Part shown: one piece after another, positions 1 to 7,103 of the stretch
Numbering within the stretch: position 1 is the stretch's first letter
Layout of the letters: every line of letters starts with the position of its first letter
Assembly: GCA_030592525.1 (NCBI GenBank)
Contig: JAUVIW010000025.1
Location: 1 to 10,722, forward strand
Reading direction: 5' to 3'
DNA: 10,722 bases
Source: an archaeon
GTDB taxonomy: Archaea; B1Sed10-29; WALL01
Notes under the pieces: model-generated
What the model was told of the DNA's origin: nothing
Seen by the model: the letters and a program-made list of their open reading frames with translations, nothing else
Databases searched by the model: none
Translations under genes and position numbers: made by a program

Positions 1-1287
1 CCGAAAGTGGTTATCGAGAAGCCAACCAGCTTCAGGGCACCGGCCGAAGACATCAAGCCACAGCTAAAGATATTTGAGGAGTATGATGTCACGGGTAACA
101 GCACGAGCGAAGGGAAAATCGGGGACTTTGTGGAATTGTTCAGGGACCGGTTCCGCAGGCTGTCGCGCATACTAAAGGAAAGGGGCGCGCCAATAAGGGA
201 TATTGAGACGCTCAAGAAAAGAAGGTACAAGGAAGAAGTGCGCATCATCGGAATGGTGATGTCAATAAAGACAACGAAGAACGAGCACCGCATCATTGAG
301 TTTGAGGACGAGAGCGGGTCACTGCCCGTGCTCGTGCCAAAGAGTGACCAGGCGCTCATCCGGGAGTCGTTCGACGTGATACCTGACGAGGTTATTGCGA
401 TTGACGGGCGGCTGAGCAAGGACCTGTTCATCGCGAAGACCCTCATAAAGCCCGACGTGGCATTGAACACCCCACGCAGGGCGAACGAGGACGTGTGCGT
501 GGCCATGATGTCGGACACGCACCTGGGCAGCAACATGTTCATGCGCAAGCAGTTCAACAAGTTCCTCGAATGGCTCAACGGAAAAGGCGGGCACGAGATA
601 GCAGGGAAAATAAAGTACCTTACGATTGCCGGGGACCTGGTGGACGGGGTCGGCATTTACCCGGAGCAAGAGGACGAGCTTGTTACGGACGACATATTCC
701 AGCAGTACAAGGATTTGCATGAGCTGCTTACACAAGTGCCCGAGCACATACAGATAATGGCGATACCCGGGAACCACGACGCCGTCAGGGTGGCGGACCC
801 GCAGCCTAGGATTAGTGACGAGGTGCTGGGGCCACTGGCGGACATGAATAACTTTCACATGACAGGGTCACCAGGATATGTGAGCATGCACGGTGTTGAG
901 ATGCTCATGTACCACGGCGCAAGCGTGCACAGCATCGTGCCGCACATACCCGGGCTGGACTATGACGCGCCCGAAAAAGTTGCAGTAGAGTGGCTGAAGC
1001 GCAGGCACGTGCACCCGGTGTACGGGGAAAAGCCGCCGATAACACCGGAGCACAGGGACTACTGTGTTATTGAGCGGGTTCCGGACCTGGTGCAGATCGC
1101 GGACATGCACAAAAACGGGTACGTGAACTACAGGAACATACTCAGTGTTAATGCCGGGTGCTGGCAGTCAGCAACGCCGTACCAAATAAAGCTCGGGCAC
1201 CACCCGACGCCGTGCATACTGCCGGTTGTCAATCTGCAGACGGGGAAGCTCAGCGTGGTTCACTTTGACAAGGAGGTGAAAGCATGA
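1..1287 (+). CDS. polB: DNA polymerase D small subunit DP1 (partial, 5' end outside the window)
   Basis: Small subunit of the archaeal replicative polymerase PolD; in this family it carries the Mre11-like 3'-5' proofreading phosphodiesterase. The reading frame is open to the window edge, and DP1 proteins normally have more N-terminal sequence, so the gene is cut; the GTG at 7 need not be the start. Counting V at nt 7 as residue 1: an OB-fold lies at about 77-145, then the phosphodiesterase domain with metal motifs SDTHLG (D170, H172), GDLVDG (D210), GNHD (N256, H257) and YHGAS (H303). The last motif, normally GHxH, reads ADMH (D366, H368), so the first histidine is an aspartate. The family C-terminus (VNAGCWQ, then a PTP motif) is present and ends with TGA at 1285-1287. 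It overlaps the DP2 start as ATGA, implying translational coupling. Identity is secure; exonuclease activity is inferred. Confidence 0.95.
   Translation, partial: PKVVIEKPTSFRAPAEDIKPQLKIFEEYDVTGNSTSEGKIGDFVELFRDRFRRLSRILKERGAPIRDIETLKKRRYKEEVRIIGMVMSIKTTKNEHRIIEFEDESGSLPVLVPKSDQALIRESFDVIPDEVIAIDGRLSKDLFIAKTLIKPDVALNTPRRANEDVCVAMMSDTHLGSNMFMRKQFNKFLEWLNGKGGHEIAGKIKYLTIAGDLVDGVGIYPEQEDELVTDDIFQQYKDLHELLTQVPEHIQIMAIPGNHDAVRVADPQPRISDEVLGPLADMNNFHMTGSPGYVSMHGVEMLMYHGASVHSIVPHIPGLDYDAPEKVAVEWLKRRHVHPVYGEKPPITPEHRDYCVIERVPDLVQIADMHKNGYVNYRNILSVNAGCWQSATPYQIKLGHHPTPCILPVVNLQTGKLSVVHFDKEVKA
1271..1279 (+). promoter_or_regulatory. Ribosome binding site of DP2
   Basis: AGGAGGTGA lies inside the last codons of DP1, four bases before the ATG at 1284. 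It is a near-perfect match to the anti-Shine-Dalgarno end of archaeal 16S rRNA. It fixes the DP2 start and supports coupled translation of the two PolD subunits. Confidence 0.85.
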
Positions 1288-4200
1288 GTGTCAGAGGGTC
1301 GCAGAAAATTAAGGATTACTATGCGAAGCTGGCGGAGGATGTGGACGTTATTTATGGTGCGGCGAACGCGGCTCGCGCAAAGGGGCTGGACCCCGAGGAC
1401 AGCGTGGAAATGCCGCTGGCGCAGGACATCTGTGACCGTGTTGAGGGGCTTGTCGGGCCGAAAGGGATTGCGAAGCCAATGAGGGTATTTCTTCAGGACC
1501 ACACAAGGGAAGAGACAGCCATCCAGGCCATTGACTGGATAATTGAAGGCAAGTTCGGCAAGTGGGACAAAAACACAATTGCGGAACAGTGCGTCAGGAC
1601 ATCGCTCGCGCTCATGACAGAAGCAGTGGTCGCCGCACCAATTGAGGGGATGTCAAAGACAGTCATAGGGGAAAACCCTGACGGAAGCAGCTACCTGACA
1701 CTGTACTTCGCCGGGCCAATAAGGGCCGCGGGCGGAACAAGCGCGGCACTCGCAGTGCTGTTCGCGGACTACACAAGAAGAAAGCTCGGGCTCGGCGACT
1801 ACAGGCCCACGGAAACCGAAGTGGAAAGGTATGTTGAAGAAATAGGGATATACCACAACGCAGTGAGCAGGCTGCAATACAATCCCACGGATGACGAGAT
1901 ACGGGCGATAGTGCGAAACTGCCCGGTGTGCGTTTCAGGCGACCCGACAGCGGAGCTGGAAGTCGATGTGCACAAGAACCTTGACCGGATTGAGACGAAC
2001 CGCATCAGGGGAGGAATGGCACTCGTTATCGGGGAAGGCATAGCACAGAAAGCGGCGAAGATAGTCAAGTACGCCAAAGGGTTCGGGATTGACTGGGGCT
2101 GGCTGCAGGCATGCATCAAGGAAAGCAAGCAGCAGGAAGGCAAAGTTGAGCTCAAGCCAATAATCAAGTACATGAAGGACGTTGTTGCAGGGCGGCCGAT
2201 TATCGCTTACCCAATGAGAAAAGGCGGGTTCCGATTGAGGTACGGGCGCAGCAGAAACACGGGGCTCATGGCGAAAGGGATTCACCCGGCAACAATGGTC
2301 GCGCTAGACGGGTTTCCCGCAATAGGCACGCAGTTCAAGGTCGAACGGCCCGGAAAGGGAATGGTCGTTGTGCCAGTGGACCCGATAAGGGGGCCAACAG
2401 TGCGGCTCAAGGACGGGACTGTGAAGGAGCTGAGGTCAACTGCAGAAGCGGCAGAAGCCCTCCCGGAAATCGCGGAAATACTGTTCATCGGGGACTTGCT
2501 CGTCAGCTTCGGGGACTTCCTCAAGTCAAACCACCCCATCACGCCAAGCCCATGGGTGGAAGAGTGGTGGGTACAAGAGCTCGAGGCAAAGGGCGGGCAC
2601 GTGCACGACGCTTTTGATGTGAGCCTTGAGCAGGCCATAGGGCTGTCGAAGACGTGGGACGTGCCGATGCACCCCAAGTACATTTTCCCTTACAGCGACA
2701 TCAGTGCTGATGAAATAAAGCAGCTGGTGAAGTGGCTCGCCACTGACCGTAAAAACGGGCCGGAGAAAAGGCTGCTTGAGCTGCTGTATGTGCCCCATCA
2801 CCTGGACAATGATAAGGTTGTTCTTGACGGAGAGGAAGGGGAAGCGCTGCTTCTTACTTTGAACGTGCCCGAAAGCGCGAGTGCAATTGACGGGATGGAG
2901 ACGGCGGGTGCGCTTGAGCTCGTGAACAAGCTATCGCCGCACGAAATACGCGCGTGGGCACCGCTGTATGTCGGCGCGAGAATGGGCAGGCCAGAAAAGG
3001 CAAAGGAACGGCTCATGACGCCGGCGCCGCACGTTTTGTTTCCTGTTGGAGGCTATGGCGGGGCAACGCGGTCCGTTGTGAAAGCAGCTGAGAAAGACGG
3101 CATCAGCGTGGACATACGCAGGAACAAGTGCGAGTCCTGCGGGACCATAACGCCTTACGCCAAGTGCCCCAACTGCGGGGGGAAAACACGCCTGTCGACC
3201 ACGTGCCGCAAATGCGGGCGCGAATGCAAAGGCGAGTGCCCCGTATGCAAATTCAAGCCAGTCGGATACGAAAGCAGGGTCATCGGGCTCAAGGGCCTGC
3301 TCGCGAGCGCGATTGAGAAAGTTGGAAAGCCGGACCCGAAGCTCAAGGGGGTCAAGGGGCTGATGAACAAGGACAAGACATGCGAGCCGCTTGAGAAGGG
3401 GATACTGCGGTCGAAGCACCATGTGTTCATATTCAAGGACGGGACAATACGCGTTGACTCGACCAACATTCCGCTCACACACTTCAAGCCAGTGGAAATA
3501 GGGACAAGCGTGGAAAAGCTCAAGGAGCTCGGGTACACAATGGACGCGAAAGGGGACGACCTAACTGACGAAGAGCAGGTAGTCGAGCTGTTTCCACAGG
3601 ACATAGTGCCCTCGGCAAAAGTTGCGGACTACTTGTTCAGGGCGACCAAGTTTGTCGATGATGAGCTCACAGGGTTCTACGGGCAAGAGGCGTTCTACAA
3701 GTGTGAGGCGCCGAACGACCTAGTGGGGCAGCTGGTGATAGGGCTTGCGCCCCACACCTCCGCAGGGGTTGTTGGGAGGGTAATCGGGTTCTCGCAGGCC
3801 AGGGGATGCTATCAGCACCCGCTGTGGATTGCCTGTTCCAGAAGGGACTGTGACGGGGATGAGAACGCAGTCATGCTGCTGCTTGACGCCCTGGTCAATT
3901 TCTCGGTACACTACTTGCCTTCATCAAGAGGTGGGAAGATGGATGCGAGCCTTGTGCTTACCATGGGCCTCAAGCCGCTGGAAGTCGATGACCAGGTGCA
4001 CGAAATGGACGTGTGCGGGAAGTACCCCCTGGAATTCTATCGCACGTCGCACGAGCTCAAGAAGCCAAGCAGCTATCGGGGCATGGTGGAAGTTCTTGCG
4101 GACAGGCTGAACAAAGAAGACCAGTATGACACATGGGGGTACACCATGGACACCACGAAGATAGACAGCGGTGTGGTGCAGTCGGCGTACACGAAGCTGG

Positions 4201-4601
4201 GCGCAATGGTGGAAAAAGTTGACGCACAGCTAGGCTTAGGGAAGAAGATACGCGCGGTCGACGAGAAGGACGAGGCCGAGCGATTGCTTAACTGCCACTT
4301 CTTCAGGGACATTTACGGGAACCTAAGGGCGTTCGGCGAGCAGAAGTTCAGGTGCGTTGAGTGCAATGCGAAGTACCGCAGGGTGCCGCTGGTCGGGAAG
4401 TGCACGAAGTGCGGCGGCAGAATCATACTCACCATTGCCGAGGGGTCAGTAAAAAAGTACCTGGAAATAAGCAAGAACATAGCGAGGCAGTACGGCCTGA
4501 GTGACTACGTTGTGCAAAGGCTGAAGCTCGTCGGGGACAACATTGACTCCGTGTTTGTTAATGACAAAAGCAAGCAGTACTCGCTGTCTGACTTTATTTG
4601 A
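1284..4601 (+). CDS. polC: DNA polymerase D large (catalytic) subunit DP2
   Basis: Catalytic subunit of PolD, the two-barrel polymerase of most non-crenarchaeal archaea. 1105 residues, within the usual range for intein-free DP2. The N-terminal family signature YFAGPIRAAGG is at 141-151. A cysteine-rich zinc region spans about 616-655 (C616/C619/C628/C631, C641/C644, C648/C652/C655). The catalytic loop reads DCDGDEN at 855-861; D857 and D859 match the metal-binding aspartates of the double-psi beta-barrel active site. A further zinc knuckle (C1024, C1027, C1040, C1043) lies in the C-terminal domain that contacts DP1. The last eight residues, QYSLSDFI (1098-1105), form a PIP-box for PCNA. The catalytic loop is uninterrupted, so there is no intein at a site where other DP2 proteins have one. 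The start is fixed by the ATGA overlap with DP1 and a strong ribosome binding site. The 3' end overlaps the convergent gene by 8 bp. Confidence 0.97.
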   Translation: MSVRGSQKIKDYYAKLAEDVDVIYGAANAARAKGLDPEDSVEMPLAQDICDRVEGLVGPKGIAKPMRVFLQDHTREETAIQAIDWIIEGKFGKWDKNTIAEQCVRTSLALMTEAVVAAPIEGMSKTVIGENPDGSSYLTLYFAGPIRAAGGTSAALAVLFADYTRRKLGLGDYRPTETEVERYVEEIGIYHNAVSRLQYNPTDDEIRAIVRNCPVCVSGDPTAELEVDVHKNLDRIETNRIRGGMALVIGEGIAQKAAKIVKYAKGFGIDWGWLQACIKESKQQEGKVELKPIIKYMKDVVAGRPIIAYPMRKGGFRLRYGRSRNTGLMAKGIHPATMVALDGFPAIGTQFKVERPGKGMVVVPVDPIRGPTVRLKDGTVKELRSTAEAAEALPEIAEILFIGDLLVSFGDFLKSNHPITPSPWVEEWWVQELEAKGGHVHDAFDVSLEQAIGLSKTWDVPMHPKYIFPYSDISADEIKQLVKWLATDRKNGPEKRLLELLYVPHHLDNDKVVLDGEEGEALLLTLNVPESASAIDGMETAGALELVNKLSPHEIRAWAPLYVGARMGRPEKAKERLMTPAPHVLFPVGGYGGATRSVVKAAEKDGISVDIRRNKCESCGTITPYAKCPNCGGKTRLSTTCRKCGRECKGECPVCKFKPVGYESRVIGLKGLLASAIEKVGKPDPKLKGVKGLMNKDKTCEPLEKGILRSKHHVFIFKDGTIRVDSTNIPLTHFKPVEIGTSVEKLKELGYTMDAKGDDLTDEEQVVELFPQDIVPSAKVADYLFRATKFVDDELTGFYGQEAFYKCEAPNDLVGQLVIGLAPHTSAGVVGRVIGFSQARGCYQHPLWIACSRRDCDGDENAVMLLLDALVNFSVHYLPSSRGGKMDASLVLTMGLKPLEVDDQVHEMDVCGKYPLEFYRTSHELKKPSSYRGMVEVLADRLNKEDQYDTWGYTMDTTKIDSGVVQSAYTKLGAMVEKVDAQLGLGKKIRAVDEKDEAERLLNCHFFRDIYGNLRAFGEQKFRCVECNAKYRRVPLVGKCTKCGGRIILTIAEGSVKKYLEISKNIARQYGLSDYVVQRLKLVGDNIDSVFVNDKSKQYSLSDFI

Positions 4602-5358
4602 AGAACATGACGTAAGAGAGAAGGGCGATAATTACGACCGCGAGCATTGTCAAGCGGCCTGAGCGCGTGTTCGTGAGCCAGGGCATGAAGCCGGAGCCGC
4701 CTGCGGACGCGCCCGCCTGCGAAACAACGCCCAAACCCCAGTCAAACGCCTTTTTAGAGTAGTCTACCCAGCCAGCGGGAGTGGTTAGGTCGTGAAGCAT
4801 ATCCATCGTCACTTCCTGGATGCCGCGCTGCTTTTCGGGCACGCGCTCGATATGGAACGGCGAGCCGCTAACTCCATCGAGCTCGATGCGCTGGATGCCG
4901 CTCTTGAGTGTAACCCAAATGCGCCAGATAGGGATGAAGACCAGGTGGGCGCCGGAGATTGTCACAGTGCTTTTTGGCAACTGCATCTCGCCCGCGACCT
5001 TGAGCTGGGCGATTGACTTGGCCTCGTCCTTCGAAACCAGAGGCTTCATCAGCTCGTACTTGACGCCATGATTAATTTCGGTGCTCTGCTCGACAGGAAT
5101 GTTGTCTAGGATGTTAATCATGATGGGCTTCAAGTCACCGCGCACGGCGTCCATGCACATCTGAGCAGAATAGTTTCTTGACTGGCCCTCGGATTCCTGG
5201 TAAACATCGTAGTTGAAGAACCAGTACGGGACGTAGAGCAATGAAATGTTTGCCAAGTCGAAAGACTTCCAGTGGCGCTCCTTGAGAATACGCTCAAGTA
5301 TTCCCATTACGTCTTCCATAGTTATTCGGAGCTGGAGCGCCGGAGCATCCAGGACCAT
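4594..5358 (-). CDS. Unrecognised protein with a C-terminal membrane anchor, co-directional with sepF
   Basis: 254 residues, not recognised. No signal peptide is visible. Residues 1-230 look soluble and mostly beta-rich. A hydrophobic helix at about 236-253 ends directly in FFK, which fits a tail-anchored protein whose main domain faces the cytoplasm. A glycine/alanine-rich linker (about 208-223) precedes the anchor. Two similar aromatic-proline segments, LYVPYW (41-46) and VFIPIW (140-145), suggest an internally duplicated fold. Only one cysteine (C68) is present and no enzymatic motif is apparent. The ATG at 5356-5358 lies 8 bp after the sepF stop; AGGTAGG just upstream, overlapping the sepF end, can serve as ribosome binding site. 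This indicates an operon, so a role at the membrane with SepF in division is a reasonable guess, but only a guess. The stop overlaps the DP2 end by 8 bp. The gene is probably real; its function is unknown. Confidence 0.85.
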   Translation of the reverse strand: MVLDAPALQLRITMEDVMGILERILKERHWKSFDLANISLLYVPYWFFNYDVYQESEGQSRNYSAQMCMDAVRGDLKPIMINILDNIPVEQSTEINHGVKYELMKPLVSKDEAKSIAQLKVAGEMQLPKSTVTISGAHLVFIPIWRIWVTLKSGIQRIELDGVSGSPFHIERVPEKQRGIQEVTMDMLHDLTTPAGWVDYSKKAFDWGLGVVSQAGASAGGSGFMPWLTNTRSGRLTMLAVVIIALLSYVMFFK

Positions 5359-5366
5359 TGTGGAGC

Positions 5367-5735
5367 CTACCTGCGGGCCTTGGCGAACTTAACGCCCCGC
5401 GGGGTGAAAATCAGCTTGAACTCGCTCAAGCGAGCGACGTCACCGTCAATTCCCTTCACGAATGACTTGAGCTCGTTGACCGCCTGCTTCAGCTTTATCG
5501 TGTTCCTCTTGTAAAGAGGCTCAATGTTGAGCATCACGATGTTCCCGTTTCTTAGGTCCTCAGTGATTGCGGCGGTGTCGCCAACATCCTCTAGGACATA
5601 GGGCTTCACCCAAACATCTGCTTCGTCTTGAAGCAGGTCTTCCTGCTCAATCCCAAGGGTGTCCAGGTACTCGTTAACATCCACTTCAGATTCCGCACCC
5701 AGCTTGTTAGTAAACCTCTTAAGAAAAGTTATCAT
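5367..5735 (-). CDS. sepF: SepF, membrane anchor of FtsZ (archaeal type)
   Basis: In archaea SepF tethers FtsZ to the cytoplasmic membrane at the division site. With the start chosen here the protein has 122 residues: an N-terminal amphipathic stretch MITFLKRF suited to membrane binding, an acidic linker (about 15-40), then the SepF core at 41-115. The core includes RNGNIVMLNIEPL (62-74) and the closing GDVARLSEFKLIFTP (98-112), both close to the family pattern. The frame allows a GTG start six codons upstream at 5753, but AAGGAGG at 5744-5750 lies 8 nt before the ATG at 5735. That spacing favours the ATG and places the amphipathic helix at the very N-terminus, as in other SepF proteins. It is first in a two-gene minus-strand unit and divergent from cdc6. 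The family assignment is from memory of the core motif; no FtsZ gene is in view. Confidence 0.88.
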   Translation of the reverse strand: MITFLKRFTNKLGAESEVDVNEYLDTLGIEQEDLLQDEADVWVKPYVLEDVGDTAAITEDLRNGNIVMLNIEPLYKRNTIKLKQAVNELKSFVKGIDGDVARLSEFKLIFTPRGVKFAKARR

Positions 5736-5743
5736 ATAAATTC

Positions 5744-5750
5744 CCTCCTT
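5744..5750 (-). promoter_or_regulatory. Ribosome binding site deciding the sepF start
   Basis: AAGGAGG on the minus strand, 8 nt before the ATG at 5733-5735. The upstream GTG at 5753 overlaps this site and has no equally good signal of its own, so the ATG is preferred. Confidence 0.75.
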
Positions 5751-5793
5751 CACAGCACAAAAGCGGAAAAGGCACCCCTAATTATGAGTAAGC

Positions 5794-5805
5794 GGTTTAA
5801 TAACC
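5794..5805 (-). promoter_or_regulatory. Possible promoter box for sepF (may read in either direction)
   Basis: Read on the minus strand this is GGTTATTAAACC, an archaeal TATA-like sequence. Initiation about 26 bp downstream would be near 5773, giving a leader of roughly 38 nt that contains the sepF ribosome binding site. Its inverted ends mean it could also drive plus-strand transcription toward cdc6. No experimental support. Confidence 0.35.
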
Positions 5806-5873
5806 TTTTTGGAAAGCGGGGTCCTGGGGGGGATTTGACGGGTTTTTTGCAGGGCACCCAGAATACCGGAAGG

Positions 5874-5880
5874 TTAATAA
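5874..5880 (+). promoter_or_regulatory. Probable TATA box of cdc6
   Basis: TTAATAA preceded by the purine-rich CCGGAAGG, compatible with a BRE. A start site about 26 bp downstream falls near 5903, just before the ribosome binding site at 5906-5911 and 16 nt before the GTG at 5919. The three signals agree with one another, which is the main support. Confidence 0.5.
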
Positions 5881-5905
5881 GTGCGGTATTCGAAATGGTT
5901 CGCCC

Positions 5906-5911
5906 GAGGTG
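5906..5911 (+). promoter_or_regulatory. Ribosome binding site deciding the cdc6 start
   Basis: GAGGTG with 7 nt before the in-frame GTG at 5919. None of the in-frame ATGs at 5784, 5895 or 5940 has a comparable signal at a suitable distance. Confidence 0.65.
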
Positions 5912-5918
5912 TTTTCAA

Positions 5919-7103
5919 GTGGATATTTTCGAGCAAGAGATGAGCAAGCCAACAATCTTTCAGGACAGGAACGTGCTGAGCCCGCACTATATACCTGACC
6001 ACCTGCCGTACCGTGAAAATGAAATCACGAAAATGCAGAAGCTCCTCGCGCCAGCGCTAAGCAACAAGCGGCCGAGCAACCTGTTCATTTACGGCAAGAC
6101 AGGGACAGGGAAAACATGCTGCACAAAGCACACGCTTGAAAGGATGATGGAAGTGAAGGAAAAGTACAACGCGCAAGTTGACAGTGTTTACATTAACTGC
6201 AGGATGAACAACTCGCGGTACCAAGTGCTGTTGAAAATAGCGCAGCACGCGTGGCCGAACGAGAGCTTCATGGGGCACCCGGCAAACTACCTGCGCGAAA
6301 AAATACTCAAGTATGCGGGAAAAGGCGTGATACTCGTCATTGCATTGGACGAGGTCGATAAGGTGAAGGACCTTGACGAGCTGATGTACACGCTCACACG
6401 GTCAAACGATGACCTGGACAAGGGGCACATCGCACTCATCGGGATTAGCAACGACGCGACGTTCAAGGACAAGCTCGACCCCCGAAGCAAGTCAACGCTC
6501 TGGGGAGAGGAAATGGTCTACCCACCGTACAATGCAGAGCAGCTGCAGGCAATTCTCGAGGAAAGGTGCCTGGAAGGATTCAAGAAAGGCAGTGTCGGGG
6601 ACGGCACGATTGCAATAGCGAGCGCGTACTCCGCAAAAGAGTCGGGGGACGCGAGGTACGCGTTGCGCCTGATGCTCAAGGCAGGAGAGATGGCAGACGA
6701 GGAGAACAGGACGGTTGCCGAAAGGGATGTGATGGCAGCGAGGAACGCTGTCGAGGAAGACATTGTGCTTGAGCTCATCAACACGCTGCCCGACCACCAG
6801 TCACTCGTGCTTTATGCAATAGCGACGCAGGAAGGGACCGGGCGCAACACGCGGCTGAGCGGGGATGGCGTAAGCTACCTTTTCTCGGGCGAGGTGTATG
6901 TGGGGTACGAGGGCGTATGCCGCAAGTGGGGCATGCCCGCCAGGAGCGCCAGGTGGTTCAGGGAGTACCTGAACGAGCTCGAGATGATGGGGCTGATAAT
7001 AACACATATTAGTGGTAAGGGAATCCGCGGGAACACACGATTGATTAAGCTCGCATTCCCGGCTGACAAGGTAAGGAACGCAGTGGAGAAACGGTTCGCA
7101 TGA
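5919..7103 (+). CDS. cdc6: Orc1/Cdc6 replication initiator
   Basis: AAA+ ATPase that binds archaeal origins and recruits the MCM helicase. Numbered from the GTG at 5919 (394 residues, typical for the family): the segment FQDRNVLSPHYIP at about 14-26 is the family's N-terminal signature. Then Walker A GKTGTGKT (59-66), Walker B LDEVD (143-147), sensor 1 in GISND (N178), arginine-finger motif DPRSKSTL (R189) and sensor 2 in GDARYALRL (R246). A C-terminal winged helix (about 290-380) would bind origin DNA. All catalytic motifs are intact. Upstream in-frame ATGs at 5784 and 5895 would add sequence unlike Cdc6; the GTG has a good ribosome binding site 7 nt before it and a TATA-like box at the right distance. 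The stop TGA overlaps the start of the hydrolase gene as ATGA. Product identity is secure; the start is likely but not proven. Confidence 0.93.
   Translation: MDIFEQEMSKPTIFQDRNVLSPHYIPDHLPYRENEITKMQKLLAPALSNKRPSNLFIYGKTGTGKTCCTKHTLERMMEVKEKYNAQVDSVYINCRMNNSRYQVLLKIAQHAWPNESFMGHPANYLREKILKYAGKGVILVIALDEVDKVKDLDELMYTLTRSNDDLDKGHIALIGISNDATFKDKLDPRSKSTLWGEEMVYPPYNAEQLQAILEERCLEGFKKGSVGDGTIAIASAYSAKESGDARYALRLMLKAGEMADEENRTVAERDVMAARNAVEEDIVLELINTLPDHQSLVLYAIATQEGTGRNTRLSGDGVSYLFSGEVYVGYEGVCRKWGMPARSARWFREYLNELEMMGLIITHISGKGIRGNTRLIKLAFPADKVRNAVEKRFA

Larger units (their letters stand above)
5736..5918. other. Divergent sepF/cdc6 spacer, candidate replication origin and promoter region
   Basis: About 183 bp between the sepF start and the chosen cdc6 start. 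Seen in it: a TATA-like segment GGTTTAATAACC (5794-5805) with inverted GGTT/AACC ends; TTGGAAAGCGGGG (5809-5821) followed by a run of seven G (5826-5832); a second box GGTTAATAAG (5872-5881); and TTCAAGTGGATAT (5914-5926). The last resembles the core of archaeal origin recognition boxes at 10 of 13 positions by eye, and the TGGAAA plus G-string layout also recalls those elements. Archaeal origins commonly lie next to a cdc6 gene. No clear set of matching, oriented repeats was found, so the origin role is inference. The plus-strand frame is open across it, but the translation does not resemble the start of Cdc6. Confidence 0.4.

Noticed and set aside
319..858. 179-codon minus-strand open frame inside DP1
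   Set aside because: Histidine-, valine- and arginine-rich translation typical of the antisense of a GC-rich gene; DP1 motifs on the other strand are unambiguous.
2931..3604. Long minus-strand frames across the DP2 zinc region
   Set aside because: Shadows of DP2; no family features, and they overlap essential motifs of the real gene.
3837..3870. Possible intein at the DP2 catalytic loop
   Set aside because: The loop is continuous and the protein has intein-free length.
5736..5753. GTG start of sepF at 5753
   Set aside because: The ribosome binding site falls inside this extension and points to the ATG at 5735.
5628..5918. 5' extension of the cdc6 reading frame, antisense to sepF and across the spacer
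   Set aside because: The first part is antisense to a well-supported sepF; the rest does not resemble Cdc6, lacks ribosome sites, and differs in composition from the coding part.
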